A stretch of 8,748 nt of DNA from assembly GCA_031278075.1 (NCBI GenBank), contig JAITLE010000120.1:1-8748 (forward strand), given 5' to 3'. This DNA is from Bifidobacteriaceae bacterium. Lineage in GTDB: Bacteria > Actinomycetota > Actinomycetes > Actinomycetales > WQXJ01. The notes beneath the pieces were generated by a model, which made no database searches, had not been told where the DNA came from, and saw only the letters and a list, made by a program, of their open reading frames with translations. Positions 1 through 5,372 of the stretch are shown here, piece by piece. Position 1 is the first letter of the stretch. Every line of letters starts with the position of its first letter. The position numbers and the translations under genes are program-made.

Positions 1-166
1 GGACCCGGACCCCGGCCCGCGCCAGCCGCCCATGACGGACGAGACCGAGGGATTCGACGTCAGCGACGAACCCGCGCCCACCACGCGCGCCCGCTCGGCG
101 GTCAAGCGGTCATCCGTCCCCAGCTGGGATGAGATCGTCTTCGGGGCGGCTCGCACCGACACCTGA
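1..166 (+). CDS. sepH: C-terminal end of septation protein SepH (DUF3071), 5' truncated by window
   Basis: The reading frame with codons from base 2 is open from the window edge to a TGA at 164-166, giving about 54 residues. The visible part is an acidic, Pro/Thr-rich, probably disordered stretch followed by a basic patch and the terminal motif KRSSVPSWDEIVFG. From memory, that motif matches the conserved C-terminal tail of actinobacterial SepH/DUF3071 proteins, which regulate FtsZ assembly at the division septum. The N-terminal domain of SepH lies outside the window, so the call rests on this short tail only. The gene converges on msrAB with 4 bp between stop codons. Some other actinobacterial protein with a similar tail cannot be excluded. 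Confidence 0.6.
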   Translation, partial: DPDPGPRQPPMTDETEGFDVSDEPAPTTRARSAVKRSSVPSWDEIVFGAARTDT

Positions 167-170
167 GGCC

Positions 171-1154
171 CTATCGGCCCGTTCCCTCGACGAGTGGCAG
201 ATACGCGCCGTAGCCCCGCGCCACCATCTCCGAGGCGGGCACGAACTCCAGCGCCGCTGAGTTGACGCAGTAGCGCAGCCCGCCGAGTTCCGCCGGCCCG
301 TCCGCGAAGACGTGCCCGAGGTGCGCCCCCGACCCGCGCGAACGCACTTCGGTCCGCCGCCTGTCATAGGACAGGTCTTCGACCTCCCGGATCGCCGCGC
401 GGTCGATCGGCCGGGCGAAGGCGGGCCACCCGCACCCCGCGTCGAACTTCGCGCTCGAGGCGAACAGCGGCGTCCCGCTAGTCACGTCGACGTAGACGCC
501 CGGCTCGAACAACGAGTCATAGGCGCCGGTGAACGGCCGCTCCGTGGCGCCGTCCTGGGTCACCGCCCGCGCGAGCGGGCTCAGCGCCGCCACGCGCTCC
601 GGATCGGCCGGCGCCCACCCGGCTGGCTCCGGCGGCCGGGCCTGACGCGCGGCGGCCAGCGCGGCCGGCGCGATGTGGCAGTGACCGCCTGGGTGCTTGT
701 CGAGGTAGCGCTGATGCCATTCCTCGGCGGGCGTGAAACCGCGGAGCGGGCCGGACTCGACGGCGGGACGCGCCCCGATGCGGCGTTCGAGGGTCGCCAA
801 CTCCAACTCGACGACGACTTGGTCCGCCGGATCCGTCCAGTAGACGCCCGAGCGGTACTGGATCCCGACGTCCCCGCCTTGCCTCCCCACCGCGAGCGGA
901 TCGATGGCTCGGAGGAACTGCTCCAGGTAGAAGCGCGACGGCGCCACCGCCTGGTCGTACGCGAGCCTGACCGTCTCAGCGTGCCCCGACCCGGCGCACA
1001 CCGCGTCGTAGGTGACCGGCGGCGCGTGATCGCCGACCGGCTCGCCCGGCCCGTTGGCGTAGCCGACCTCGGTCGAGATGACGCCGGGCAGCTGGGCGAG
1101 GAGGCGTTCGACTCCCCAGAAGCAGCCCCCGGCGAGGTAGATGACTTTGCTCAT
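171..1154 (-). CDS. msrAB: Bifunctional peptide-methionine (S)-S-oxide / (R)-S-oxide reductase MsrA-MsrB fusion
   Basis: A 327-residue cytoplasmic repair enzyme that reduces both diastereomers of methionine sulfoxide in oxidised proteins, with recycling normally by thioredoxin. The MsrA domain (about 1-160) has the catalytic Cys11 in GCFWG, the GHAE motif (Glu60), QYRS at 99-102 and a likely resolving Cys159 in GGHCHI. The MsrB domain (about 195-310) has GCGWPAF (Cys241, probable resolving), HLGHVF (278-283) and the catalytic Cys296 in RYCVNS. Both CXXC zinc pairs of zinc-type MsrB are absent (positions near 221-228 and 271-276). Domain order and linker match the A-B fusions I know from Firmicutes. 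An in-frame ATG at 1232 would add 26 residues without MsrA similarity. I prefer 1154 because GAGGG lies 6 nt upstream and the protein then starts directly at the first MsrA strand. There is no signal peptide. The MsrA loop between GYANG and the VC motif is about 7 residues longer than usual. Confidence 0.95.
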   Translation of the reverse strand: MSKVIYLAGGCFWGVERLLAQLPGVISTEVGYANGPGEPVGDHAPPVTYDAVCAGSGHAETVRLAYDQAVAPSRFYLEQFLRAIDPLAVGRQGGDVGIQYRSGVYWTDPADQVVVELELATLERRIGARPAVESGPLRGFTPAEEWHQRYLDKHPGGHCHIAPAALAAARQARPPEPAGWAPADPERVAALSPLARAVTQDGATERPFTGAYDSLFEPGVYVDVTSGTPLFASSAKFDAGCGWPAFARPIDRAAIREVEDLSYDRRRTEVRSRGSGAHLGHVFADGPAELGGLRYCVNSAALEFVPASEMVARGYGAYLPLVEGTGR

Positions 1155-1227
1155 GGCGGGCCCTCGACTGGTGCGGTCCACGCGCCCTCGGCGGTGCGCG
1201 AGAGGGCGCGACGCGGCTGACGTGGCG

Positions 1228-1233
1228 ATCATA
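1228..1233 (-). promoter_or_regulatory. Candidate -10 element for msrAB
   Basis: On the minus strand these bases read TATGAT, close to the vegetative -10 consensus, about 74 nt upstream of the msrAB ATG. No good TTGACA-like hexamer sits 16-19 bp further upstream. That position is occupied by an ACCTG-N5-CAGGT dyad (1248-1262) that could bind a regulator. The ATG inside this hexamer is the one that would begin the longer MsrA form, another reason to disfavour that start. Confidence 0.3.
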
Positions 1234-1353
1234 GACTGCCGCCGTCTACCTGATCGACAGGTTAGGGACCGGGGCTGAGCTGCGCCCGGGGATCAGGCGG
1301 CGGCCGGATCCGATCAGCTGCGCCGCGGGCCCGCCAAGATGCGCCAGCAAGGC

Positions 1354-1365
1354 GGACGTACGTCC
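1354..1365. promoter_or_regulatory. Perfect 12-bp palindrome GGACGTACGTCC, possible operator
   Basis: GGACGT followed immediately by its reverse complement ACGTCC. It lies 125 bp upstream of the adh ATG and about 58 bp upstream of the candidate adh -10. Short perfect palindromes of this kind are typical binding sites for dimeric repressors such as the TetR family. No regulator gene is visible in the window, so the function is inferred. Confidence 0.35.
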
Positions 1366-1422
1366 CTGACCGCGTTTTCACGCGACACCGCCAAATGGGT
1401 GCGTGCGCAGGTGAAGAGCCGC

Positions 1423-1428
1423 TACAGT
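1423..1428 (+). promoter_or_regulatory. Candidate -10 element (TACAGT) for adh
   Basis: TACAGT fits the TANNNT pattern of actinobacterial -10 elements and lies 61 nt upstream of the chosen adh start. The region 17-18 bp upstream has no recognisable -35 hexamer. The same TACAGTGG octamer recurs at 7798-7805 upstream of the last gene. Confidence 0.3.
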
Positions 1429-1489
1429 GGTTCAAAGGGGCGCGTCCTCAAGTGGGCCAAAAGGCCCAACGCGCTTCCCGGAGTCCCCT

Positions 1490-2554
1490 ATGGCGAAGGA
1501 GCCGATCTTGTCGACGATGAAAGCGATCCAACTGATCCGCCCCGGCGAATGGCCGGAGTTGCGTGAAGTGCCCATCCCCTCGCCCTCCTCGGGCCAAATC
1601 CTGCTGAAGATCACAGCCGCCGGGCTGTGCCACAGCGACATCGCGGTGATGGAGCACTACGCGGCGGCGATGAACTACAAGCTGCCGCAGACCCTGGGAC
1701 ACGAGTGCGCGGGCACCGTGGTCGACGCCGGCGACGGCGTCCGGCATCTCGTCACCCTGGGCGAAGAAGTGCTGGTCTACGGCCCATGGGGCTGCGGCCG
1801 ATGCCGTCAATGCGCCGAGGGGTACGAGAACTACTGCTACAACGCGGCCGCCCGCGGCATAGTCCCGCCGGGCCTCGGCCGGGACGGCGGCGCCGCCGAG
1901 TACATGCTGGTCGACCGGGCCCGCTACCTGGTCCCGCTGGACGGGCTCGACCCGATCAAAGCCGTCCCGCTGACGGACGCCGCGCTCACGCCGTACCACG
2001 CCCTCCAGCACTCCCGCCACAAGCTCGACGCGAACTCCTACGCTGTGGTCTTCGGCGTCGGCGGCCTCGGCCACATCGCCATCCAGCTGATCAAGCACTT
2101 GACCCCTGCGCGTGTGATCGCGCTCGACGTCTCTCAGAAGCACCTCGACCTGGCGACGACGGTCGGCGCCGACTACGCGCTGAAATCCGATCCAGAAGCC
2201 GTGGCCGCCGTCAAGGACCTCACTCACGGCCAGGGCGCCGAGGTGGTCTTCGACTTCGCCGGCGTCCAGGCGTCGATCGACCTCGGCGCTCAGATGACCA
2301 AGGTGCGCGGCGACTGGAACATCGTCGGGATCGGCGGCGGCAGGGCGACTGTCGGCTTCGGCGTGGTCCCTTACGAATGCAACGTCTTCTCGCCGTACTG
2401 GGGCACCCGCGGCGAGTTGTACGACGTGGTGGCCCTGGCCCGCCGGGGAGTCTTCGAGCTGCACGTCGAGGAATATCCGCTCGACGAGGGCGAGAACGTC
2501 TACAAGCGGCTCCACGCCGGCGAGGTGCTGGGCCGCGCGGTCCTCAAGCCCTGA
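1490..2554 (+). CDS. Zinc-dependent NAD(P)-dependent alcohol dehydrogenase (secondary-alcohol type, MDR family)
   Basis: A 354-residue medium-chain dehydrogenase that interconverts alcohols and aldehydes or ketones in the cytoplasm. The GroES-like N-terminal domain carries the catalytic zinc site: Cys47 (GLCHSD), His71-Glu72 (GHE) and Asp163 (PLTDA). The structural zinc lobe has Cys102, Cys105, Cys108 and Cys116. The Rossmann fold has GVGGLG at 189-194, and Asp213 after the second strand (VIALD) suggests NAD rather than NADP. Overall pattern, including YGPWGCG and the WGTRGEL segment, closely resembles the Rhodococcus ruber secondary alcohol dehydrogenase ADH-A as I remember it. ATG 1490 is chosen because GGAG sits 6 nt upstream. 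GTG 1427 would add 21 residues, while ATG 1517 would begin exactly at the MKAIQL strand but has AAGGAG about 16 nt away, too far. The real substrate cannot be told. It seems to be a single-gene unit, since lcp1 begins 92 bp later with its own start signals. Confidence 0.92.
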   Translation: MAKEPILSTMKAIQLIRPGEWPELREVPIPSPSSGQILLKITAAGLCHSDIAVMEHYAAAMNYKLPQTLGHECAGTVVDAGDGVRHLVTLGEEVLVYGPWGCGRCRQCAEGYENYCYNAAARGIVPPGLGRDGGAAEYMLVDRARYLVPLDGLDPIKAVPLTDAALTPYHALQHSRHKLDANSYAVVFGVGGLGHIAIQLIKHLTPARVIALDVSQKHLDLATTVGADYALKSDPEAVAAVKDLTHGQGAEVVFDFAGVQASIDLGAQMTKVRGDWNIVGIGGGRATVGFGVVPYECNVFSPYWGTRGELYDVVALARRGVFELHVEEYPLDEGENVYKRLHAGEVLGRAVLKP

Positions 2555-2569
2555 GCCTCGATCCAGGCT
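2554..2569 (+). terminator. Weak hairpin at the end of adh
   Basis: AGCCT-CGATCC-AGGCT forms a 5-bp stem with a 6-nt loop beginning at the last base of the adh stop codon. An alternative GCCTC/GAGGC pairing (2555-2559 with 2570-2574) overlaps it. No T-run follows, as is common in high-GC actinobacteria, so termination is only a guess. Confidence 0.25.
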
Positions 2570-2633
2570 GAGGCGCCGGGCCGGCCGCCGAACATGTCCT
2601 ACTCGCGGCCACCACGCCCGAGTGGGACGCGCA

Positions 2634-2639
2634 TAGGAT
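2634..2639 (+). promoter_or_regulatory. Candidate -10 element (TAGGAT) for a leaderless lcp1 start
   Basis: TAGGAT is followed by exactly 7 nt and then ATG 2647. That spacing is the classic arrangement for leaderless transcripts in actinobacteria, where transcription begins at the start codon. The same bases also supply AGGA 8 nt before ATG 2647, so a weak ribosome binding site is an alternative reading. No clear -35 hexamer is visible. Confidence 0.35.
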
Positions 2640-2646
2640 GGCCGCG

Positions 2647-3888
2647 ATGGCAAGACAACTCGGTCCACCAGCTTCCGACAACCAAGGCGCCGGCCGGCCC
2701 GGCGGCCCGCCTGCCAACCGGCGGGTCGCCGGGCCCGGCACGCCGCTGAGCGCCGGGCCAGCGGCCGGATCTCCTCCGGTGTTCCCGCCTGGCGGCCAGA
2801 CCCGCCAGGTCTGGGTCGGCCCGACGGGCAGGCGCGGCGCCGGGCCGCGGCCCAAGGCGGGCGGGACGGCGCCACCCCAGCCGCCGCCGGGCGGGGCAGA
2901 CACTGGGACGTGGCGCACGGCATCGGGCGATGACTCCCGCGCCTTCCACGGCCCGCCGCGCCGTCGCCGCCGCGCCCGCCGGGTCGTGGCGACGCTGATC
3001 GTGGTGTCGCTGCTGCTGGTCGGCTGGCCGCTGGGACTGGCGCTGTGGGCGAACGGCGAGCTGCGGCACGTGGAGGCTCTCGTGCCCGGCGGAGTCGATG
3101 TGGGGCGGACCTACCTGGTCGCGGGCTCAGACGAGCGCGGCTCGGGCGGGGTGAACGATTCGACAACCGGTTCGCGGGCCGATTCGATTCTGCTGCTGCA
3201 CGTCGCCGAGAACGGCCAGGGGTATCTCATATCGATCCCGCGTGACACCTATGTCGAATTGGATGAATACGGCGGTCAGAAGATCGCCTCGGCCTACGCC
3301 TTCGGCGGACCGCAGCTCCTGGTCGAGGCGGTGCAGGATCTGACCGGTTCCCACATCGACCACTACGTGGAGGTCGGTTTCGGGTCTGTGGTGGATTTGG
3401 TGGACGCGGTCGGCGGGGTCAGGCTTTGCATGGACGCGGACGTCGACGACAAGGACTCGAAGCTGAAATGGACCGCCGGCTGCCACGACGCGGACGGCGC
3501 GCTGGCGCTCGCGTTCAGCCGAATGCGCAAAGCCGACCCGTTGGGCGATATCGGGCGCGGCGCGCGGCAGCGCCAGGTGGTCGCAGCAGTCATGCAGGAG
3601 GCGATCTCACCAGCGCTCTTGTGGCAACCGTGGCGCCAGATCGCGTTGGTCGAGGCGGGCACTGGGGCCCTGACCGTCGACGAGGCGACGAACATCGTCG
3701 ACTTGGGGCGGCTGCTGCTCGATTTCCGCGCCGCGACCGGCCCAGACGGCATCCAGGGCACTCCCCCGATCGCCAACATCGATTACCGTCCCGGGGGCAT
3801 CGGATCCGCGGTGTTATTGGACCAGGATAAGGCGGCGCAGCAGTTCCGGCAGATCCGCGAAGGCGCCTGGGGCGGGTCCGAGGAATAG
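2647..3888 (+). CDS. LCP (LytR-CpsA-Psr) family cell-wall polymer transferase, long Pro/Gly-rich N-terminus
   Basis: A 413-residue membrane-anchored protein. Residues 1-112 are a Gly/Pro/Ala-rich, probably disordered cytoplasmic region ending in an Arg cluster. Residues 113-135 form one transmembrane helix, and the rest is an extracytoplasmic LCP domain. LCP signatures are GSDER (160-164), SRADS (176-180), SIPRDT (196-201), Lys212 with AYAFGG, DAVGGV (253-258), FSRMR (290-294) and RGARQRQ (304-310). These supply the conserved Asp and Arg residues that bind polyprenyl-pyrophosphate substrates. The family transfers undecaprenyl-linked glycopolymers onto peptidoglycan; which polymer is used here is unknown. 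Cys261 and Cys279 could form a disulfide. An ATG at 2638 would add 3 residues. I chose 2647 because it has both AGGA at 8 nt and a TAGGAT at leaderless spacing. Codon 390 is TTA (3814-3816), rare in such GC-rich genomes. The long tail could mediate protein contacts. Confidence 0.9.
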   Translation: MARQLGPPASDNQGAGRPGGPPANRRVAGPGTPLSAGPAAGSPPVFPPGGQTRQVWVGPTGRRGAGPRPKAGGTAPPQPPPGGADTGTWRTASGDDSRAFHGPPRRRRRARRVVATLIVVSLLLVGWPLGLALWANGELRHVEALVPGGVDVGRTYLVAGSDERGSGGVNDSTTGSRADSILLLHVAENGQGYLISIPRDTYVELDEYGGQKIASAYAFGGPQLLVEAVQDLTGSHIDHYVEVGFGSVVDLVDAVGGVRLCMDADVDDKDSKLKWTAGCHDADGALALAFSRMRKADPLGDIGRGARQRQVVAAVMQEAISPALLWQPWRQIALVEAGTGALTVDEATNIVDLGRLLLDFRAATGPDGIQGTPPIANIDYRPGGIGSAVLLDQDKAAQQFRQIREGAWGGSEE

Positions 3889-3889
3889 C

Positions 3890-3945
3890 GGCCGGCGGGC
3901 GCCGAACCCGCTCCGGCTGACGTCCAGCCGCCGGGCCAAGGCCCG
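3890..3945 (+). terminator. GC-rich hairpin cluster after lcp1, possible terminator
   Basis: Two adjacent hairpins are visible: CGGCTG/CAGCCG (3914-3930, 6-bp stem, 5-nt loop) and CGGGC/GCCCG (3932-3945, 5-bp stem, 4-nt loop). A longer alternative pairs GGCCGGCGG (3890-3898) with CCGCCGGGCC (3928-3937) with one bulge, excluding the first hairpin. There is no T-run. The position right after the lcp1 stop, with a separate ribosome binding site for lcp2 further down, suggests a transcription end between the two genes. Confidence 0.35.
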
Positions 3946-3975
3946 CGGAGACGGCGTCTTCAACGGTTCATCTCC

Positions 3976-3991
3976 ACAATACATTTACTGT
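3976..3991. promoter_or_regulatory. AT-rich imperfect palindrome upstream of lcp2, possible operator
   Basis: ACAATACATTTACTGT is a 16-bp dyad in which 6 of 8 base pairs are symmetric (pattern ACAnTAnATnTAnTGT). It has 12 A/T bases inside sequence that is otherwise strongly GC-rich, and it lies 79 bp before the lcp2 start codon. The composition and symmetry suggest a regulator site, perhaps near a promoter. No cognate regulator is visible. Confidence 0.35.
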
Positions 3992-4032
3992 TTTCGCCAA
4001 GTGGCGCCCCTGGAGCGCTCAGCTTTCTCCCG

Positions 4033-4038
4033 TAGCCT
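4033..4038 (+). promoter_or_regulatory. Candidate -10 element (TAGCCT) for lcp2
   Basis: TAGCCT fits TANNNT and lies 32 nt before the lcp2 GTG, which would leave a short leader of about 25 nt containing the AGGAGG ribosome binding site. No TTGAC-like -35 is seen. The AT-rich dyad at 3976-3991 lies about 40 bp upstream. Confidence 0.25.
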
Positions 4039-4060
4039 GGAAACGACCCCAACGGATCCC

Positions 4061-4066
4061 AGGAGG
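4061..4066 (+). promoter_or_regulatory. Strong ribosome binding site AGGAGG that decides the lcp2 start
   Basis: A full AGGAGG lies 4 nt before GTG 4071 and only 2 nt before an overlapping ATG at 4069. The ATG frame closes after 20 codons (TGA 4129-4131), whereas the GTG frame is the LCP gene, so GTG 4071 is taken as the start despite the short spacing. Confidence 0.6.
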
Positions 4067-4070
4067 CTAT

Positions 4071-5360
4071 GTGCAAGTCCGCCACGCCGCGCCGACCGGC
4101 GACCGGCCCTCGCGTCACCGCCGCAAGGTGACCGCCCGGCATCGGGCGCTGAAGGTGATCGCGACTGGTCTTGTGGCAACTCTCCTCGCGGCGTTCGCCG
4201 CCGTCGGAGAACGCATCCGCCAGCTCGACGCCAACCTGAAATCCCTGGACATCACCGAGTTGATCAGCCACACCCAGGCCCCGACGGAGCGCGCCCCTGA
4301 GGCGACGACCGCCGCCCCGCTGGATCCGTTCGGTGGCAAGGCTGTCAACATCTTGATCACGGCGATCGACTCGCGCGCCGGCGCGAACCACGATGTGGTG
4401 TCGGACACGGTGGGCAGCCTCCTCAACGACGTCAACATGGTCGCCCACATCTCCGCCGACCGCAGCCGGGTCGACATCTTGTCCATCCCGAGAGACACGT
4501 TGGTCACCATGCCCGCCTGCCAAAGGCCCGACGGCTCGATGGCGGGCGAAGACAGCTCACGGATGATCAACGAGGCGTTCGCGAAGGGCGCCGCGGGTGA
4601 TCCCGAGATGCGGGCCGAGGGCGCGGCCTGCGTGTTCCTCACCATGCAGGCGGTCACCGGCATCAAGCTGGACGGCTTCATCATGGTGGAGTTCGCGGGC
4701 TTCGCCTCTGTCGTGGACGCGTTGGGCGGAATCGACGTGTGCGTCCCCGAAGGCTTGATCGGCTCCAAGACGGACATCGACCTGACCCCGGGCGTGCACC
4801 ACCTGGACGGCGTCCTCGCCTTGGCGTTCGCCCGGACCAGATCGGGGAAGACGTACACCAGCGGGTATCTGACCGGATCCGACACGGACCGCATCAACCG
4901 CCAGCAGCAGCTGATCGCCACAGTGGTCCACAAGGTCCGCGCGTCTGGCGACCTCACGTCGCTGCCGCGACTCAACTCCGTCGCCACCGCGGTGACCACG
5001 TCCCTTTACCTCAATCCGGAGTTGGCCAGCGTCACCAAGCTGGCCGGGTTGGCGTACGCGCTGCGCGACATCGACATGGACCACGTCTCGCTGTTCACGC
5101 CGCCTTGGTATGACGACCCGTACCAGCAGTACAGGGTCCGCCTCAGCGAGTCCGGGGTCGAGGGCCGTTTCGGCGGCTACGGCGCCCCCCAAATCTTCGA
5201 GGCGATCGCATTGGATCAACCGATCCCAGGCACGGCGCCCTACAAGCTCGCCCACAATGAACCGGGCGACCAGTCCGTGGAAGCCGACGAGGACTTCACA
5301 ACGCCGCTCAGCGCCGTCCCGGCGACCTGCGCTGTGGCCGGCCAAGGCGACAACGGCTGA
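4071..5360 (+). CDS. LCP (LytR-CpsA-Psr) family cell-wall glycopolymer transferase
   Basis: A 429-residue membrane-anchored protein with a basic cytoplasmic N-terminus (1-26), one transmembrane helix (about 27-45), a short linker with a Pro/Ala/Thr-rich segment (68-86) and an extracytoplasmic LCP domain (about 90-310). Recognisable motifs are DSR (100-102), VAHISADRSR (124-133), SIPRDT (138-143), MINEAFAKG (165-173), DALGGI (216-221), the Arg pair in LAFARTR (Arg254, Arg256) and DRINRQQQ (272-279). As in the family generally, it should move undecaprenyl-linked polymers such as teichoic acids or other secondary wall polymers onto peptidoglycan. Cysteines 150, 187, 224 and 420 may form disulfides outside the cell. 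The segment between SDT (111-113) and NMVAHIS is longer than usual, and the Arg often seen in the RSDT motif appears replaced (LLNDVN). The start is GTG with AGGAGG upstream. It is in the same direction as lcp1 but 182 bp away, with hairpins between, so co-transcription is doubtful. Confidence 0.93.
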   Translation: MQVRHAAPTGDRPSRHRRKVTARHRALKVIATGLVATLLAAFAAVGERIRQLDANLKSLDITELISHTQAPTERAPEATTAAPLDPFGGKAVNILITAIDSRAGANHDVVSDTVGSLLNDVNMVAHISADRSRVDILSIPRDTLVTMPACQRPDGSMAGEDSSRMINEAFAKGAAGDPEMRAEGAACVFLTMQAVTGIKLDGFIMVEFAGFASVVDALGGIDVCVPEGLIGSKTDIDLTPGVHHLDGVLALAFARTRSGKTYTSGYLTGSDTDRINRQQQLIATVVHKVRASGDLTSLPRLNSVATAVTTSLYLNPELASVTKLAGLAYALRDIDMDHVSLFTPPWYDDPYQQYRVRLSESGVEGRFGGYGAPQIFEAIALDQPIPGTAPYKLAHNEPGDQSVEADEDFTTPLSAVPATCAVAGQGDNG

Positions 5361-5372
5361 GCCTCCTCAGCC
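5355..5372. terminator. Bidirectional hairpin containing both stop codons of lcp2 and ligA
   Basis: GGCTGAG-CCTC-CTCAGCC is a perfect 7-bp stem with a 4-nt loop. The lcp2 stop TGA (5358-5360) pairs in the stem with TCA (5367-5369), which is the ligA stop on the minus strand. Because the gap between the genes is only 6 bp, this is the only room for an intrinsic terminator, and the symmetry would serve both transcripts. No T-run flanks it. Confidence 0.5.

Larger units (their letters stand above)
1155..1489. other. Divergent intergenic region between msrAB and adh
   Basis: This 335-bp stretch has no convincing gene. It should hold both the msrAB promoter (reading left) and the adh promoter (reading right). 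Visible elements are a TATGAT hexamer on the minus strand (1228-1233), an ACCTG-N5-CAGGT dyad (1248-1262), a perfect 12-bp palindrome (1354-1365), a CGCG-N6-CGCG repeat (1371-1384) and a TACAGT hexamer (1423-1428). An open frame at 1339-1566 on the plus strand overlaps the adh start in another frame and looks like a GC-rich artefact. Confidence 0.6.

Noticed and set aside
312..1220. 302-codon plus-strand open frame opposite msrAB
   Set aside because: Arg/Pro/Gly-rich low-complexity translation typical of an antisense frame in GC-rich DNA; msrAB on the other strand has clear family motifs throughout.
1427..1489. GTG 1427 as the adh start
   Set aside because: The extra 21 residues have no dehydrogenase similarity, and the GTG overlaps the candidate TACAGT -10 element; ATG 1490 has GGAG at good spacing.
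1339..1566. 75-codon open frame in front of adh
   Set aside because: It overlaps the adh 5' end in another frame, lacks a ribosome binding site and has no recognisable similarity.
1448..3166. 572-codon minus-strand open frame across adh and lcp1
   Set aside because: It spans two well-supported genes and the intergenic gap, and its translation is biased to Arg, Ala, Pro and Gly with no domain.
4115..4999. 294-codon minus-strand open frame opposite lcp2
   Set aside because: Lies wholly inside the lcp2 coding region, where the LCP motifs are intact; the absence of stops follows from GC-rich codon use.
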